DNA of 64,000 bases, from the NCBI GenBank assembly GCA_026874595.1, contig CM049313.1:48785659-48849658 (forward strand), read 5' to 3'. The first letter of the stretch is position 1, and each line of letters starts with the position of its first letter. The position numbers were made by a program, and so were the translations under genes. The notes under the pieces are model-generated. The model had not been told where the DNA came from. It did no database searches and saw nothing but the letters and a program-made list of their open reading frames with translations. Below are positions 11,361-23,900 of this stretch, piece after piece. The stretch comes from Sipunculus nudus (taxonomy: Eukaryota > Annelida > Sipuncula > Golfingiida > Sipunculidae).

Positions 11361-12060
11361 AACCACAATATGAATGTAACCTGATGCAAGACAACTGCGA
11401 TACAGTCCTCGATATTACTTGCATCACGACTCGAGTAGGCTTACCAGCCCAATTATTCGATTGCCTACTGTGTCGGGTTGTTACGGCTAGCTTTGAGCTT
11501 GTACCAAGTTAAGTTCTTTCAACTGTACCCCTTAAAATGTTACGCGAATGAAGGTGCTTAAGCTTTGCAGATGTCTCAGTCTAAGATATTAGGATCCCAT
11601 TTCCTCAGATTTCAAGACCCCTTGTTTATATAATTTATATCTTTGATGTATAATGCAAAATTTCAAATTTCAGAAGCAGTGGTTCTCAATATACCTGAAT
11701 AAACTCATCCAATCTCGACTTTTAATTCCCACCAAAATGCTAATTCCTGGCCTGTTGTCTTCTGAAAACTTCCAAAGGCTGGTAGGAATATATACTGATG
11801 TACATATATGGTACTAATCATTAATCGGTAACACTCCCGGCTGGAAATAGGCATTCCTCTTCTAAGCGGCCTTACTGGTCCTGGTTTTTTCAGTCTTCCT
11901 GGTGTATCTTCGACTCAATGCATAATACTTCTCTGATAATAAATCAGTCTCAACGAAGGGTCTTAATATTTATCCTTTCATACTTTTCATGTCCATAAAA
12001 ATTGAATATATATTTCAAAGGCATATGGTAATTTAGTGAATTAAAATTTACAATCATTTA
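11361..12060. other. Intergenic DNA, no gene seen
   Basis: Unique-looking sequence without a coding or repeat signature that I can recognise. Confidence 0.45.
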
Positions 12061-12064
12061 TATG

Positions 12065-12144
12065 ACGATCAGACGACCAACGATGGAAAGGTCATGAGTT
12101 CGATTCCCATCGCCCATGAACCGACTTTTCTGTATGTTCATGTT

Positions 12145-12240
<96 letters not shown>

Positions 12241-12421
12241 TACTGGACTTCTACAGAAAATCTGCGGCCATATTGGAATTTCGACAGGTCAATAGGTCTG
12301 GGTCCCTCCTAGGTACCAATTATCAATGTGAATTTGAGAAAGATCAAGCATGTTCTTGTTGAGATATCGCGCGAAAGAAAGCGTCACTGACGGACGGACG
12401 GACGGAAGGACGGACGGACTA
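12065..12421 (+). repeat. tRNA-related repeat with (TA)n interior and GACG-rich tail
   Basis: GAGTTCGATTCCC near 12098-12110 is a good pol III B box, preceded by tRNA-like sequence. It is followed by a (TA)n(TG)n(TA)n microsatellite (about 12149-12238), a unique-looking block and a tail of GGAC/GACG tandem units (about 12388-12420). This may be a SINE interrupted by microsatellite growth, or two elements side by side. Confidence 0.45.
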
Positions 12422-12424
12422 AGA

Positions 12425-13030
12425 CGATGATCACTATATCACTAATGGTACTATGTCTACTAATACTTCTGCCAGTACTTCAGATACTACCACTATTACT
12501 ACCATATAATTATAATAACAATAATAACAAAAATAATAATATAATTAATAATAATACCAATGACAGTGATATAAATATTAAATATCCTTGGGACTGTTGT
12601 TATAACTCTGTCTTTGTGAACAAAGAAATAACATAACGTTTTCAGGAAAAAATGTACGATAAAGAGGTCACTTAGAACAGAGTGATATTTTATCTCGGTT
12701 AATGGCCGGCAATTGATTCTATTATCATTCCGGCTATTTGACCGTATTAGTATACTACACGTAGCCTGAAAATAATCTATCCCGCCCCCCGCCGTTAATC
12801 CCTAACCTCAATCTGGTGTTATCTGGGATCAGATTTAAAACTTAATCCTTTTATGGTGATGATGAGTGGCCACAGCTGATCCATGTTATTATAAACATAA
12901 TACAATACCAAGGATAATTCCATACTTGTCAGGGCCATATGACTCAGCCCAGCACAAAAGACTGCATTGACATATGCCCGTCAATGAGGCGGATTAGTTG
13001 TCAGCTATCGATAATGAAGAATGAATAATT
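12425..13030. other. Upstream region of the mosaic gene
   Basis: Contains an (AAT)-rich tract (about 12510-12575) and otherwise no repeat or gene that I recognise. An E-box CACGTG at 13034-13039 lies 16 bp upstream of the TATA box; its function is inference. Confidence 0.4.
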
Positions 13031-13054
13031 AAACACGTGGTAGGACCCGGAGAG

Positions 13055-13061
13055 TATATAA
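13055..13061 (+). promoter_or_regulatory. TATA box of the mosaic gene promoter
   Basis: TATATAA, with a TCA-type initiator about 30 bp downstream (around 13085). It is the only good core promoter I see near the first coding exon, it is followed by an exon-like segment ending in a donor site, and nothing else upstream competes. Confidence 0.55.
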
Positions 13062-13084
13062 CGCCCGTGGTCCTGTCAGTCATC

Positions 13085-13153
13085 ACTCACTTGATTTCGT
13101 GGATTGTACCCAGCTTGACCATCCGCATAGAGAGACTGCCTTCACTGTACTTG
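13085..13153 (+). other. Probable non-coding first exon of the mosaic gene
   Basis: Runs from the predicted start site about 30 bp after the TATA box to a donor (TTG|GTAAAT at 13153/13154). It could splice to the acceptor at 14743 (CTCTCTTTCAG), giving a 5' UTR whose second part (14744-14769) runs directly into the ATG at 14770. There is no ATG in this exon. It is inferred from signals only. Confidence 0.5.
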
Positions 13154-13209
13154 GTAAATACTCTTCCTTATTACAGTCTTTAAACGCCGGGCTGTTGTGA
13201 AACAATACA

Positions 13210-13410
13210 ATGATGCATTTGAAACTAATTGCTGCTGTTATGGTACTTATTACTGTCTACATTGCCGAGATATTTTGTTTGATTAAAAATAATGCATTCA
13301 CACTGCGCAGACTCGGACTCACAAGAGCACGACTGTATAGGGTTTATTTGCGTCACAATCTGAACCCCACAATGCACCGCGGCTTGTATATACATGCACA
13401 AGTAACGTAA
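13210..13410 (+). CDS. Candidate short secreted peptide ORF
   Basis: 66 codons in one exon, starting ATGATG about 125 nt after the predicted transcription start. Residues 4-22 are hydrophobic (LKLIAAVMVLITVYIAEIF) and read like a signal peptide. The remainder is basic, with about ten Arg/Lys and no acidic residue, and has one Cys near the possible cleavage site. Two overlapping polyadenylation signals (AATAAA at 13410-13415 and 13416-13421) begin at the stop codon. TATA box, ORF and poly(A) signals form a compact unit inside the first intron of the large gene. It could be a separate peptide gene, an early-terminated isoform, or chance. I do not recognise a family. Confidence 0.35.
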   Translation: MMHLKLIAAVMVLITVYIAEIFCLIKNNAFTLRRLGLTRARLYRVYLRHNLNPTMHRGLYIHAQVT

Positions 13411-13421
13411 ATAAAAATAAA
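13410..13421 (+). terminator. Tandem polyadenylation signals after the short ORF
   Basis: Two AATAAA hexamers in a row, the first overlapping the last base of the TAA stop. They would end a transcript that is not spliced at 13153. Confidence 0.4.
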
Positions 13422-13656
13422 GTGAAGAGGATAATTTTGTCCGTTCAAATATATTTGATTAGAACTGTTTCAAGGAAAATAACATTAACGGTTTCAGTGG
13501 TAAGGAATTCACGGAATAAGTTATATTTTGAAAGCATACGTTTATGAAATATAAATGGCTGATGTTTCCTTAAAATGTAACAAATTCTGATTTTATAGTA
13601 GTCCCGGCCGCCCCACAGTGCCTATAAGTGAAACTAATCTCTGGCGTGAAGGTGTG

Positions 13657-13716
13657 ATGCATAAAAAATTAATAGCTGCTATTTTGTTCGATGTTATTGT
13701 TGTTATCTTTAAATGA
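13657..13716 (+). pseudogene. Possible decayed copy of the short peptide ORF start
   Basis: A 19-codon ORF beginning MHKKLIAAIL resembles MHLKLIAAVM at 13213. By hand about 30 of 45 bases agree. It is short and could be coincidence. Confidence 0.15.
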
Positions 13717-14769
13717 CTAGCTTTTGTGAACGCTAATAATCTGACCATAAGATAGTAAATTCTTGAAATGGAATGTGGTCTCTGTGTTATATATCCAATT
13801 ACATTGAAGGAAATAATTATAACTTAATTTTATAATGATTTTATTATCTTTTCCGGTGAATATCCTACTTGTAAAATAGTACACCTGTACATTGTGATAA
13901 AATGTGTGGTCAAGTGTTTTATCCTTTGACCCTGTGCCTTATTGAAAAATGCAGAACTAATTTTTGTTTTAATTTTTCTTAGTTACCGTGATGTTGCATC
14001 GTTAAATTAATGATCCTCCGCCTAGGTCTTAACCATATTTTTTGCCCTCTCATCCTATAAGATTATAATACTGATCGTACATAGTTAGCTTTAAGGGTAA
14101 TGCTATCCATTGATCGCCTTTAATGGCTACCTAGTTTCTATGCATCCGAAAGAATTTGTTCATTGGGCATCGATTTTTAAATTGATTTGTCGTGAGCCAT
14201 CACTATCATCAAACCGTACCACATTGATCATCTAAGCTGATTATCAAATTCATGACGTAAAAAATAGCAATACGGCAAGGTTATTAAAAGGTGACATCGC
14301 GAATAGTAGACAATAGCTGGTTTATTAACACTTCGTTAAAAGTAATTATAATATGTTTTATATTGTTGCACAGGGGGCAACCAGATTCGCATGCATATAA
14401 AATTGTTGCATTTTCATCTGGTTTGTTCGGTTTATTTTAATCCCTTTCCCAAATCAACAAAATTAATGTATGTTTATTTATGTCAATGGAGTCGATGACA
14501 CGTAGATGTATTTAGGTTAATAGGACTAATGACTGAGTTATATTCTGTCCTCATACACTCTTGATATTTTGTCAGTTATTTTAATTAATGAACTGGAAAA
14601 AAAATACAGAAATTGTGTTGTGACCTTATTATTTCAATAATTTTCAAGAGTTTCTCTACGATTTTCTGGAAGGAAGACACGTTTTGTGATACTGTACGAT
14701 GTGTTTGTCTTTGCCAATGACGTCACTATTGCCTCTCTTTCAGTTTGACCTTTCACCTTACTGGTCACC

Positions 14770-14830
14770 ATGAGGACCCTGTCCGTGGCCGCACTTCTGC
14801 TGCTGGTTGCATACAGCCACGCAAGTTTGG
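14770..14830 (+). CDS. Coding exon 1: signal peptide
   Basis: Encodes [20 protein letters not shown], a classic signal peptide with an Ala/Leu core; cleavage is likely after HAS or a residue or two later. It ends in phase 1 at GTAAGT (14831). A CAG acceptor at 14741-14743 starts this exon, leaving 26 nt of 5' UTR. Confidence 0.85.
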
Positions 14831-14955
14831 GTAAGTCATTCACGATTAAAATATACATTTGCTTTTCTTAAATGTAAGGGTTTTCTTGTTTCCTGTTTTA
14901 CTAACTTCTGCAGGAATTACAATGAGGGGTTGGTAGGCCTAAGTTATTACATTTA

Positions 14956-14997
<42 letters not shown>

Positions 14998-17900
14998 CTA
15001 ATAAATTAATAAAAAAAATGCTTCTTCACCTGTAAGTCCAGAATATTTGTGTGTGTTTGATATATTAGTATTGTGTATGTACTTTTAATCTTCTACAAAT
15101 ATTTCTGAAATTCATTAATTTTTCATATCCATAAAAAAATCAAAATCACAAAAAAAAATGCTTTTTCTCCATCATTCTTGACTGATTTCAATCGTTTTAT
15201 CTAATTTGGCTTGGAATGCCCTTTTAAACTTTCTAAAATAATTTTACTAGTTGACCTAAAGCACTTTGAGGAACTTGACAACGTATACTACAAGAAGATA
15301 ACTCATCTAATGAAGAGCGTGATTGTTGAGTCCTTGAACGACTGTGCTTCCCAGTGTTACTCAAGACCACCTTGTAAAAGCTTCAACTACCACACGGTCT
15401 ACAAACAGTAAGTAATGGTCACAAATTTTTCTTCTCACACACAGAAATACGCGTATACAAGATCTTTAAGAAAATGGAAAAAAATCTAATATAATTATAC
15501 AACCGATTCCTACCATTATTATGTACATAATGTACACATAAATATAAAAGTTCTGTGGAATCGAATTTTTTTATATTATAGATTTTCATACAGAGACGAA
15601 CTTATTCTGCTTAATGGTTTAATTTAAAGCACTGGCCACAAATTTTTACTAGTTCAAGTCTGCATAATACCAAAGCTTCCTATCGAACCCATATTGCTAA
15701 CAGGTTCAGTGTCTTTATTTTTACCTGTTTATAAACTATATGTTGGTATATACAGTTGAAGTGATGACGAGCGCATCGCCAATGCACGAAATCTTGCAAG
15801 CAAGGATCGAAAATGTAATAATTCACAAATAGGAATAGATTTTAACTGTTGGCCGCCTTCTTGATTTGTGATATTGACGGAGGTCGCCGTGTTTAAGTTT
15901 TCTTTCGTGCCACAGATCGTGCCTGGTGCACTTTTATTTTTATTACGTTTATTTTATATGTATCTTTGTGAGGAAAAGGTTTCAGATAGCCTATATGCCT
16001 GGTAAATGAATGGATACCTTTTAAACTAGGCTGTATCAATATACCGATATATCGATACATATCGATACGCCACGTCGATACGGTTATGTTGTATCGTTGT
16101 TATCGGTGAAACCCCAAAAAAATCATACAACCCTGACCTAAACTATAATCTGAGTATTTTCAAAGCTTAAACTGCTTTTGATTCATTATGTTGACCTTTA
16201 AAGACTAAAATAAGATGACGTATTGTCGTATGATCGACTGGATGAGAATGTATTTACAGTTCTCGGTGCATCCATGACAACCGTGTTAGCTTATGAGTGA
16301 TAATAGACTAATATTAGGGACTTCTTTTTTTATTTGTTTACGGAAAACTTTTCCACAGAGCATTTCATTAAAAATGATACACAGAGAAAATAAAGGATAT
16401 TGTCAATACGTATTTGGTATCGTTTTAAGCATATCACAATACGTATTGTACCTGAATGGGCTGACCGATACTCAGCCCTATTGTAAATTATTGGTGCTTC
16501 TTTGCAGATGCCGTCTCTACAGGAACGAGCAAGACTACAAAGATATAACTGGTGCCAACTTCCTGAAAGCGAAAAAGTTCCAATACTTCGTCAGGAAGCC
16601 TACTGAGGGTAAGAAAGAAAACCGTCGACGTTGATTAGTATTTTATATAAAGAAACAAACTCACTCTATGTATTTTGTATCAAAATATTGGCAAGTTTTG
16701 TTATTGCTTTTAAATATTATGACTTGTTTATTTGCAAAGTGCGCTGGTGAAACTGAATACATTTACATTATTCACTAGCATTAACAATTGACAGAGGAGG
16801 ACTTGCATTATTCCATTTTTTTCTGTAAAGTACTTGCTTACAGCCCTTCGAAGTAGAAACTGTAGTCACAGGATAAAACAAGATACAACTATTAGAGTAC
16901 ACCATGTTCAATAACATTATCTCTTAAGCCCTTTCTCCAAAGGTAGACTCGATGAAAATTTCGGAATGTACAACATTCCGTAAGGTAGATTTAAAAAAGT
17001 TAGGCAGAAATCGGTCTCATTATGTATATTTCTCGTTTGGACATTTCAATTATGTATATAACGTCTGATTCGTCGATATTTCTATTTCATTGTCATTTTA
17101 CGTTTCAACCAGAGAAGCATATATCATACTTTTACATTTCTTGTTAGTTGTTATAACGTTACATCAAGGGCGTTTAAACCATAAATTTTCATCTCTAATT
17201 TGCTGTCTTGTGACGTTTCAACAAGGGAAGCTTACGCCATAAATTTACATTTTTAATTTACTGTTATGTGACTTTTCAATCAGGAAAGCTTACAGTAGCG
17301 TTTATTTACTGTTATGTGACGTTCCGACCATGAAATGTTTACGAGTTTCGCGTTAATTGACTGTTATGTGACGTTTCAACCAGGAAGGCTTAATCGATGG
17401 CGTTAATTGACTGTTATATGACATTCTAACCAGGAAAGCTTATGGTAGCGTTAATTTACTGTTATGTGACGTGTCAACCAGGAAAGCTTGTACGGTAGCG
17501 TTAATTTCATGTTATTAGACGTTTAACCAGGAAAGCTTAATGCAGTGTTTATCGGGATGTCCTTCAGGAAAAGGAGAAGACATGGAATCCCCTCGAGATT
17601 ACGTTATCTTGTACTCCAAAGAAGACTTCCAGGGCAAAGAGAAAATAATCGCACACAACAAGGGATTTGTCAGTAAATTCAATGACATCACAAAAAGCAT
17701 CAGAGTCAGAGGTAAAGACACTTTAAAACCAAACGATTATTGCATAAAAAATAACCGAATAATTAATCCGAGGAAGAAACAGTGGAAAAGAAGTATTTGT
17801 ACCGTTATCATATTTTTAAATAAAATTCTTAATTATATTCATAATCATTATAAATTTTTAATTAAAAGAAATATCACATTTATATAATAATAAAAACTAT

Positions 17901-20900
17901 AATAATTTATATAATAATAAGGTAATATTAATAATAATAACAATTATTATTATTAATAACAATTATTTTTTTTATAATCATTATGATTATTTTAATTATA
18001 ATTACATTTATTATTACAATTATTTTAATGATGCTATTTATTTTTTATGTTGCTGATACCGTTCATGCGCCATTGATAATTTTAATAGACTTTTCTTATT
18101 CCACATATAGGCCGCGAGTCCTGGAGGTTCTACCAGCACGCTAACTACAAGGGACGCTTCCTAGAACTTGGGCCAGGTGAATACAAGCTGGCGGACATCA
18201 TGGCCTCTAGTGACGTTGTCGGCAATGAGATATCCTCTCTGAAGAAGGTCGGAATCACATTTGGTGAGTGTTATATATTAAGATTATTTTACAGGTCTTG
18301 CCTATTCGGTTAAAAGAAAGAACACGGCATGACTAGACCGGACATTGAACGACTGGCCGCCCGCCAGATGGCGTTGTATAAAATTTGAGCTATACCGGAT
18401 AGTAAATTTAGTGACCTTCTCATACTTTCTCCGCACGTTCTTTATCTCTAAAAAAGGGAATAACATTAACAACTTCTGATATATTAGAGTTATAAAGAGT
18501 TAGTTTTATAGGTTACTCATGGTTATCAATTACTCATCCATTCTCAAGTTGAATACGCGTATATCGGCTTCATCCATTTTAGTAATATTTATTTTACATT
18601 TCTGACATTTTTACTTTTACATTAAAGGCAATATGTCGCTCAGCATTTTTTAATCTTTGCCATATTTGGAACATTTACTGCAGAAGGGGTTTGTTTTGGG
18701 TTAAGGTATTGTTTAAGACTGAGAATGAATTAAACGTGCAATACGTATGACCTCAGAGAATCTGTGTACATGATAGATTTCTAATTGCAAGTTTCGAGTG
18801 ATCTTTTGTGAACAATACAGCGAAAGTAATGTTAAGTACACAAAGTAATGTGGCCGCTACAAGTACTTTTCCAATGCATGTCGTGGGGGCTATGAACAGA
18901 CAAACCAAACTGCCGAGGGTATAACAATATACCACGCTGATGAGTTAAGAATGTTTTTAATGTTTATGGATGGGCCATGGAAAAACTTTATACGAAAGTC
19001 GAATAATTATTTTGAACACATCCAGATTCATCAGGTTAACGATGTCTTTGTTGCACCCCGAACAAAACCTGCTATGTGTTGTACACATTGCGTAAGGATT
19101 GTAAAATATAAGCGGACAAGTTTGCTTTCAATGCTAAATACGAATCCTCCATTTTGTTTTCCGCCAGATGAAAATGGAGACGCTGGTAAAAAAGATGCCT
19201 TTGTTCTGTACGAGAAACCTGATTTCAAGGGACAAAGCTTTACCCGCACTAAAAGTGTCAAATCTCTTCCAACAAACATGATGAATAAGGCTAAAAGCAT
19301 CAAGATCATGGGTAAGTAATGATTTCATATAAACGTTGAATAACTATATAAATATTATATATATATTAGTTATGAAAATGTTATCAACACATGAATATAA
19401 AGCAACACGTAAAACCTATGGGCCGTGGGATCGGCGCCTTCATGGATTATTCATTGAATACAAGTCTGATAGCGTAATTGATTCCTTTAGCTGAAAAGAA
19501 CAACATAAGACTGAGATAGATTTTAGCAGGTTTACTGCCTGTAATACTGTCATTTACTGTTAACATTTGTGTACATTTTCAGGTAAATCAAGGTGGAAGT
19601 TTTACTCCGATAAGGACTTCAAGGGATCGTTCATTGAGCTTTATCCAGGAGAATACGGACCAAAAACCCTCTCGGCTGTTGGAACAGACAACATTGAATC
19701 TGTGCAGCTCATCGGAAAAGACCCAGGTAAACGAATAAACTTTTTTTTCTATAAAATATGGTATGAAGCAAGAATTGGATATATCCATGATTTAATCAAG
19801 AAAAAAAATAACCAGTATACATTGTTCAGTAAACTTGAATTACAGGATATATATGGAACACATATAGACACAATGAGATATAATAGTCTTATACATGCAA
19901 TACCAAATAAATGAAGAACAGAAATTTGTGATAATTACTATGAGGGAGCATATATATATAAAATTAATAGATTAATTCAACATGCAAACCCTACAAACCT
20001 TTTTTATAATGAACTAATTGCGATGAAATGCACTCAGCCAGAAAATAGTATTTTAATATGGCAAAGAGATTTAGGAGAGTGCACAAGAGATGAAATACAT
20101 GAAGCTTTTCAGAATATTGATAACATAACAATTTCTACAAAACTAATATATTTTTAATATAAAATTGTGCATCGTATTCTTGCATTAAACCCATTCTTGA
20201 CTAAAGCCGGTATTACAGAGAGTGAACTATGTACTTTTTGTAACAGTAAGAAAGAAACCATCACACATATATTTTATGAATGTGATTATACCAAGGAACT
20301 TTGGAAAAAAATATATGACTGGCTTACAACCTTTGGTATTCCAAACATTTTCTCAATTAAAATAATAATTCTGAATGTAAGCTTAAATGGATTACTGGAC
20401 AAAATTATACTCTTTGTAAAATATTACATATATGTGAAAAAGTGTAAAAGAGAGATGTTGTCATTTAATGGTGCAAGAAATTTCATAAAATATTACTATG
20501 ACATTGAAAAAAAGGTGGCACTTTCCAGAGGAAAACTAAAATATCACAAAAATCTCTGGAAACCAATTACCAACTTAAACAATGCTTAATATCGACAGGG
20601 GGGAGGTGAAGTGTTTATTAGATTCATTAAATTATATTTATCAATTAAATAAATGGAATAAATATACTATATAAATTCTACTCAAGTTATTATAATAGAA
20701 AGAGGCTTACAAAGAAATAAAACAGTTAACTTTAATTTTAAAAAAAATGCGCATGAGACTTGCTTTGTCTTGTTTTGTTTCGGTGTATGTAGGGTCCTTT
20801 GGTTCTTATGTATGTCAGTTGTATGTTTTTTTTTTTGTTTTTTTTCGCGTATCGTTATATATCGTTGAAATTGTAAACTGATATTCGTCGCTGTACATGT

Positions 20901-23900
20901 ACTTCATTTGATTAATAAAGTGTTATAAAAAAAAAAACTTTTTTTTCCGTCATAGGAGCGACATCTGTTAGCGAAGACGGACAATATGTATTCGGGTCGA
21001 AAAACTTAGCATCATATTACCCACACTCTGTCCAAAGATTGTATGTGTTGAAGGTAATGTTTAGAATGAAAGAAAATCGCTTATTAATCTTTTCATATGA
21101 CTCTGTCTTTTTATCAAGAATTTGTGTCCCCCCGAATGTATGGAAAGATTGGTCGCGGGAAAAATAACTCGATGAAAGCTTACTAACAAAAGAAGGTAAT
21201 CTGCCGAAGTAGCTTCATTCTGTTTAATGCCTTACATTAACTGACACATAGTGTTCTTGTATGCAGGTAAATGTTTGTGTTTCAAGTTCATGATGGAGGT
21301 ATTGATGATGGAAATGAAAATTAAAAAAAATGGAAAAGATAATAGACATCTTTTGATGAGAAAAAAAAGAGTTCTAGAAGCCGAGACGGAGGCACGAATA
21401 AGAACTCAGTGCGCCTTTGGCAAACCCCAAAAATGTGACCTAAGGCGTAGTAGTGAAAACAGGATTCAGAAAGAATTCTAATGTTACCGATGTCCCATTT
21501 TTAAACTGAAATTTAGAAAAATTATAACTGTAAACTCAAATATTCGCAAATCTGCGAGGGAGGGTAGGACGTATTCCAGAGGGCCTTGTGATGACCTTTA
21601 TGCCATCTCGTTTACCTGTGTCATCCGTCAGTTTACAGTGCCACCAACAAGCGGTAGAGTAATGCTAGACTTATTACAAAAGAGCATAAATTTTGAAAAC
21701 CACAGTATCAATTTAAGTTCATTGATGCACATATTTTTTATTTATCGGATCTAAACCTTTTAAGGTTGTCAGGTTTTTTCCAGACTTTCTTCTCCAGATG
21801 CTTTAGAAAATTGCGGTATTACCACGACCCGTTTGGTTTTCTGTGAAAATAAATACAGTAAAATGCCTTTTTTTTCGCCAGCTTCCAAGTCAGGGGAAAA
21901 CTGGCGATAGGTGAGGGCTTCGGAAGACAACGATTGGGGCGAAATGACTACAGTACATAAAAATGCTAATTCGTTTGATATCCGTTTCAGTCATGGTGGG
22001 TGATCATCTGACCCTGTTTGAAGACGATAACTTCAAAGGAGAGAGACTCGTTATCCAGACATCCAAGGAGTTCGTCGGCAAATCCTTTAACAAGAAGACT
22101 TCTTCCGTTAAGGTCGGAGGTATGTAATGAGCAGGGTCCTTTTACAATAATGTTATTCTTCAGATAACTTTGGGAGGATTTTTAATTGTCAATAATACTC
22201 ATGCCACAGTACTATTTTTACTTATATAAATACATACAAGTTCTTTCTTGCAATACACTTTAGGGTCTACAATGGGGAAACTAAATCAAGTATTTTCTTG
22301 ATTTAGTGATTGAAAACATATTATTTTTCTATATATAGGCAAGGACCTGTCAATCAAACATTGGATCCATAACAAACTCATTAAAAATCAAATTGAGATA
22401 CGGCCTGACAAGTAGCAAGAGGACGGTGCAAAGTCCTTTTTTATTTACTACTGGGTTTCCCTATTATTATCGACACGGAGGCTGGAGTATTAGAAATTAT
22501 TTTTAAAATCCTCATATAAGGCGTTCCTCTTCAGAAATGTAGCAGTATAAGCGATTTTATCGGTATAAAACAATTTACTTAAATATTCATGATATGAATA
22601 ATCATATTAATTTTACGATCTATTTGTTTATCTAGACTGAATGTCTTTGGCTAATATTTCCTCCTAATTGTACTTTTAGGTTCGGCTATTTAAACATAAT
22701 ATAAAATACAACTTTCATATGATGTTCACTCGACACAGAAAATTTAAAAAACGGCTAGCCACTGATAATAACATGTTTAATGATGATTATGATGATGATG
22801 ATAATAATAATAATAATAATGATGATGACGATGATGATTGAATGAATGAATAAATACCAATTTCAGGTAAGGCCACCTGGAGGCTGTACGCTTACCCTAA
22901 CTACCGTGGACATTTCATTGACCTTTCCCCTGGCTCCTACCGGATAGATGAAATCAAGAAACTCGGCAACGATATGGTGTCTTCTTGCCAGAAAGTCGGT
23001 AAGTAAACCAAACAAAAGAGAACAAAATAAGGTTTTTATTTATTTTTTTATTTCACATTGCTGCAGACAGTCTAAATATAATACCTGATTCTGATAATCG
23101 CGATTTAAATGTTATATTTATCATTATTATTATAATAATTATTATGATTATTATTTTCATTATTATTTTTATTTTATCAAAAGACATAATATTTGAAAAA
23201 GTTATTTTACTAAAACCATAACTTAAAACAATTTTACATATTTCACGATTTTCATAGTTATGAATATAATTATTTTAATTATATTAACCTTACCATTTTA
23301 TTATAAGATCCAAAGAGGGAGTACCTGAACAAGTTCCGTGGCTGTTCTGGCCGCGTTCTTGCCCCGAGACTGGCTGATAAGAGATTTGAGGAGAAAACCT
23401 TGGGAGAATGCGCTGAAAAATGCCAGAAGGAGGCTGACTTCAAGTGCCTCTCTTTCACCTACATAAGCACAACAAAACTGTGAGATAATTCACATGCTTT
23501 ATTTATGAGCCATTGTGTACTAGAATTATTATTATTTTTATTTACATTTTTAACCAGAATTATTATTATTATTATTAACTACGGAAACTCTTTACTAGAA
23601 TTATTATTATTATCTACGGTAATTTCAAAGTCCTCCATAGGCGCCCTCTGTAACTGTGTATTTCTATTCTTTACGATGTATATGACGCCATCTACCTTAC
23701 CGTTCACCAATGATGAAACACTACAAATTTTAAAAGATGCAAATGTTGCCTTTTATCTACACTACTCATCAACGATAACGATAATTTATAACAGATTTAA
23801 TCAAGTTTGAGTGATGCTTTCTACCTTTACGATACACCAATGACAATACATAACAGATTTAATAAGATGTAATCGTTGCCTTCTATCTTTACCTTTCACA

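Noticed and set aside
16293-16634. 113-codon ORF
   Set aside because: It is exon 3 read through from upstream intron sequence; the real exon starts at the acceptor at 16507.
20956-21053. Exon-like segment after the LINE, with CATAG acceptor and AAG|GTAATG donor
   Set aside because: It would end in phase 0 while exon 8 needs phase 1, lacks a crystallin motif, and exon 7 joins exon 8 in frame without it. Similar GCGACATCTRTTRGCG sequence recurs in introns (about 24608 and 58345).
21844-21960. Possible MITE with TACAGTAAAATG and GACTACAGTA ends
   Set aside because: The inverted match is too weak and too short to separate from chance.
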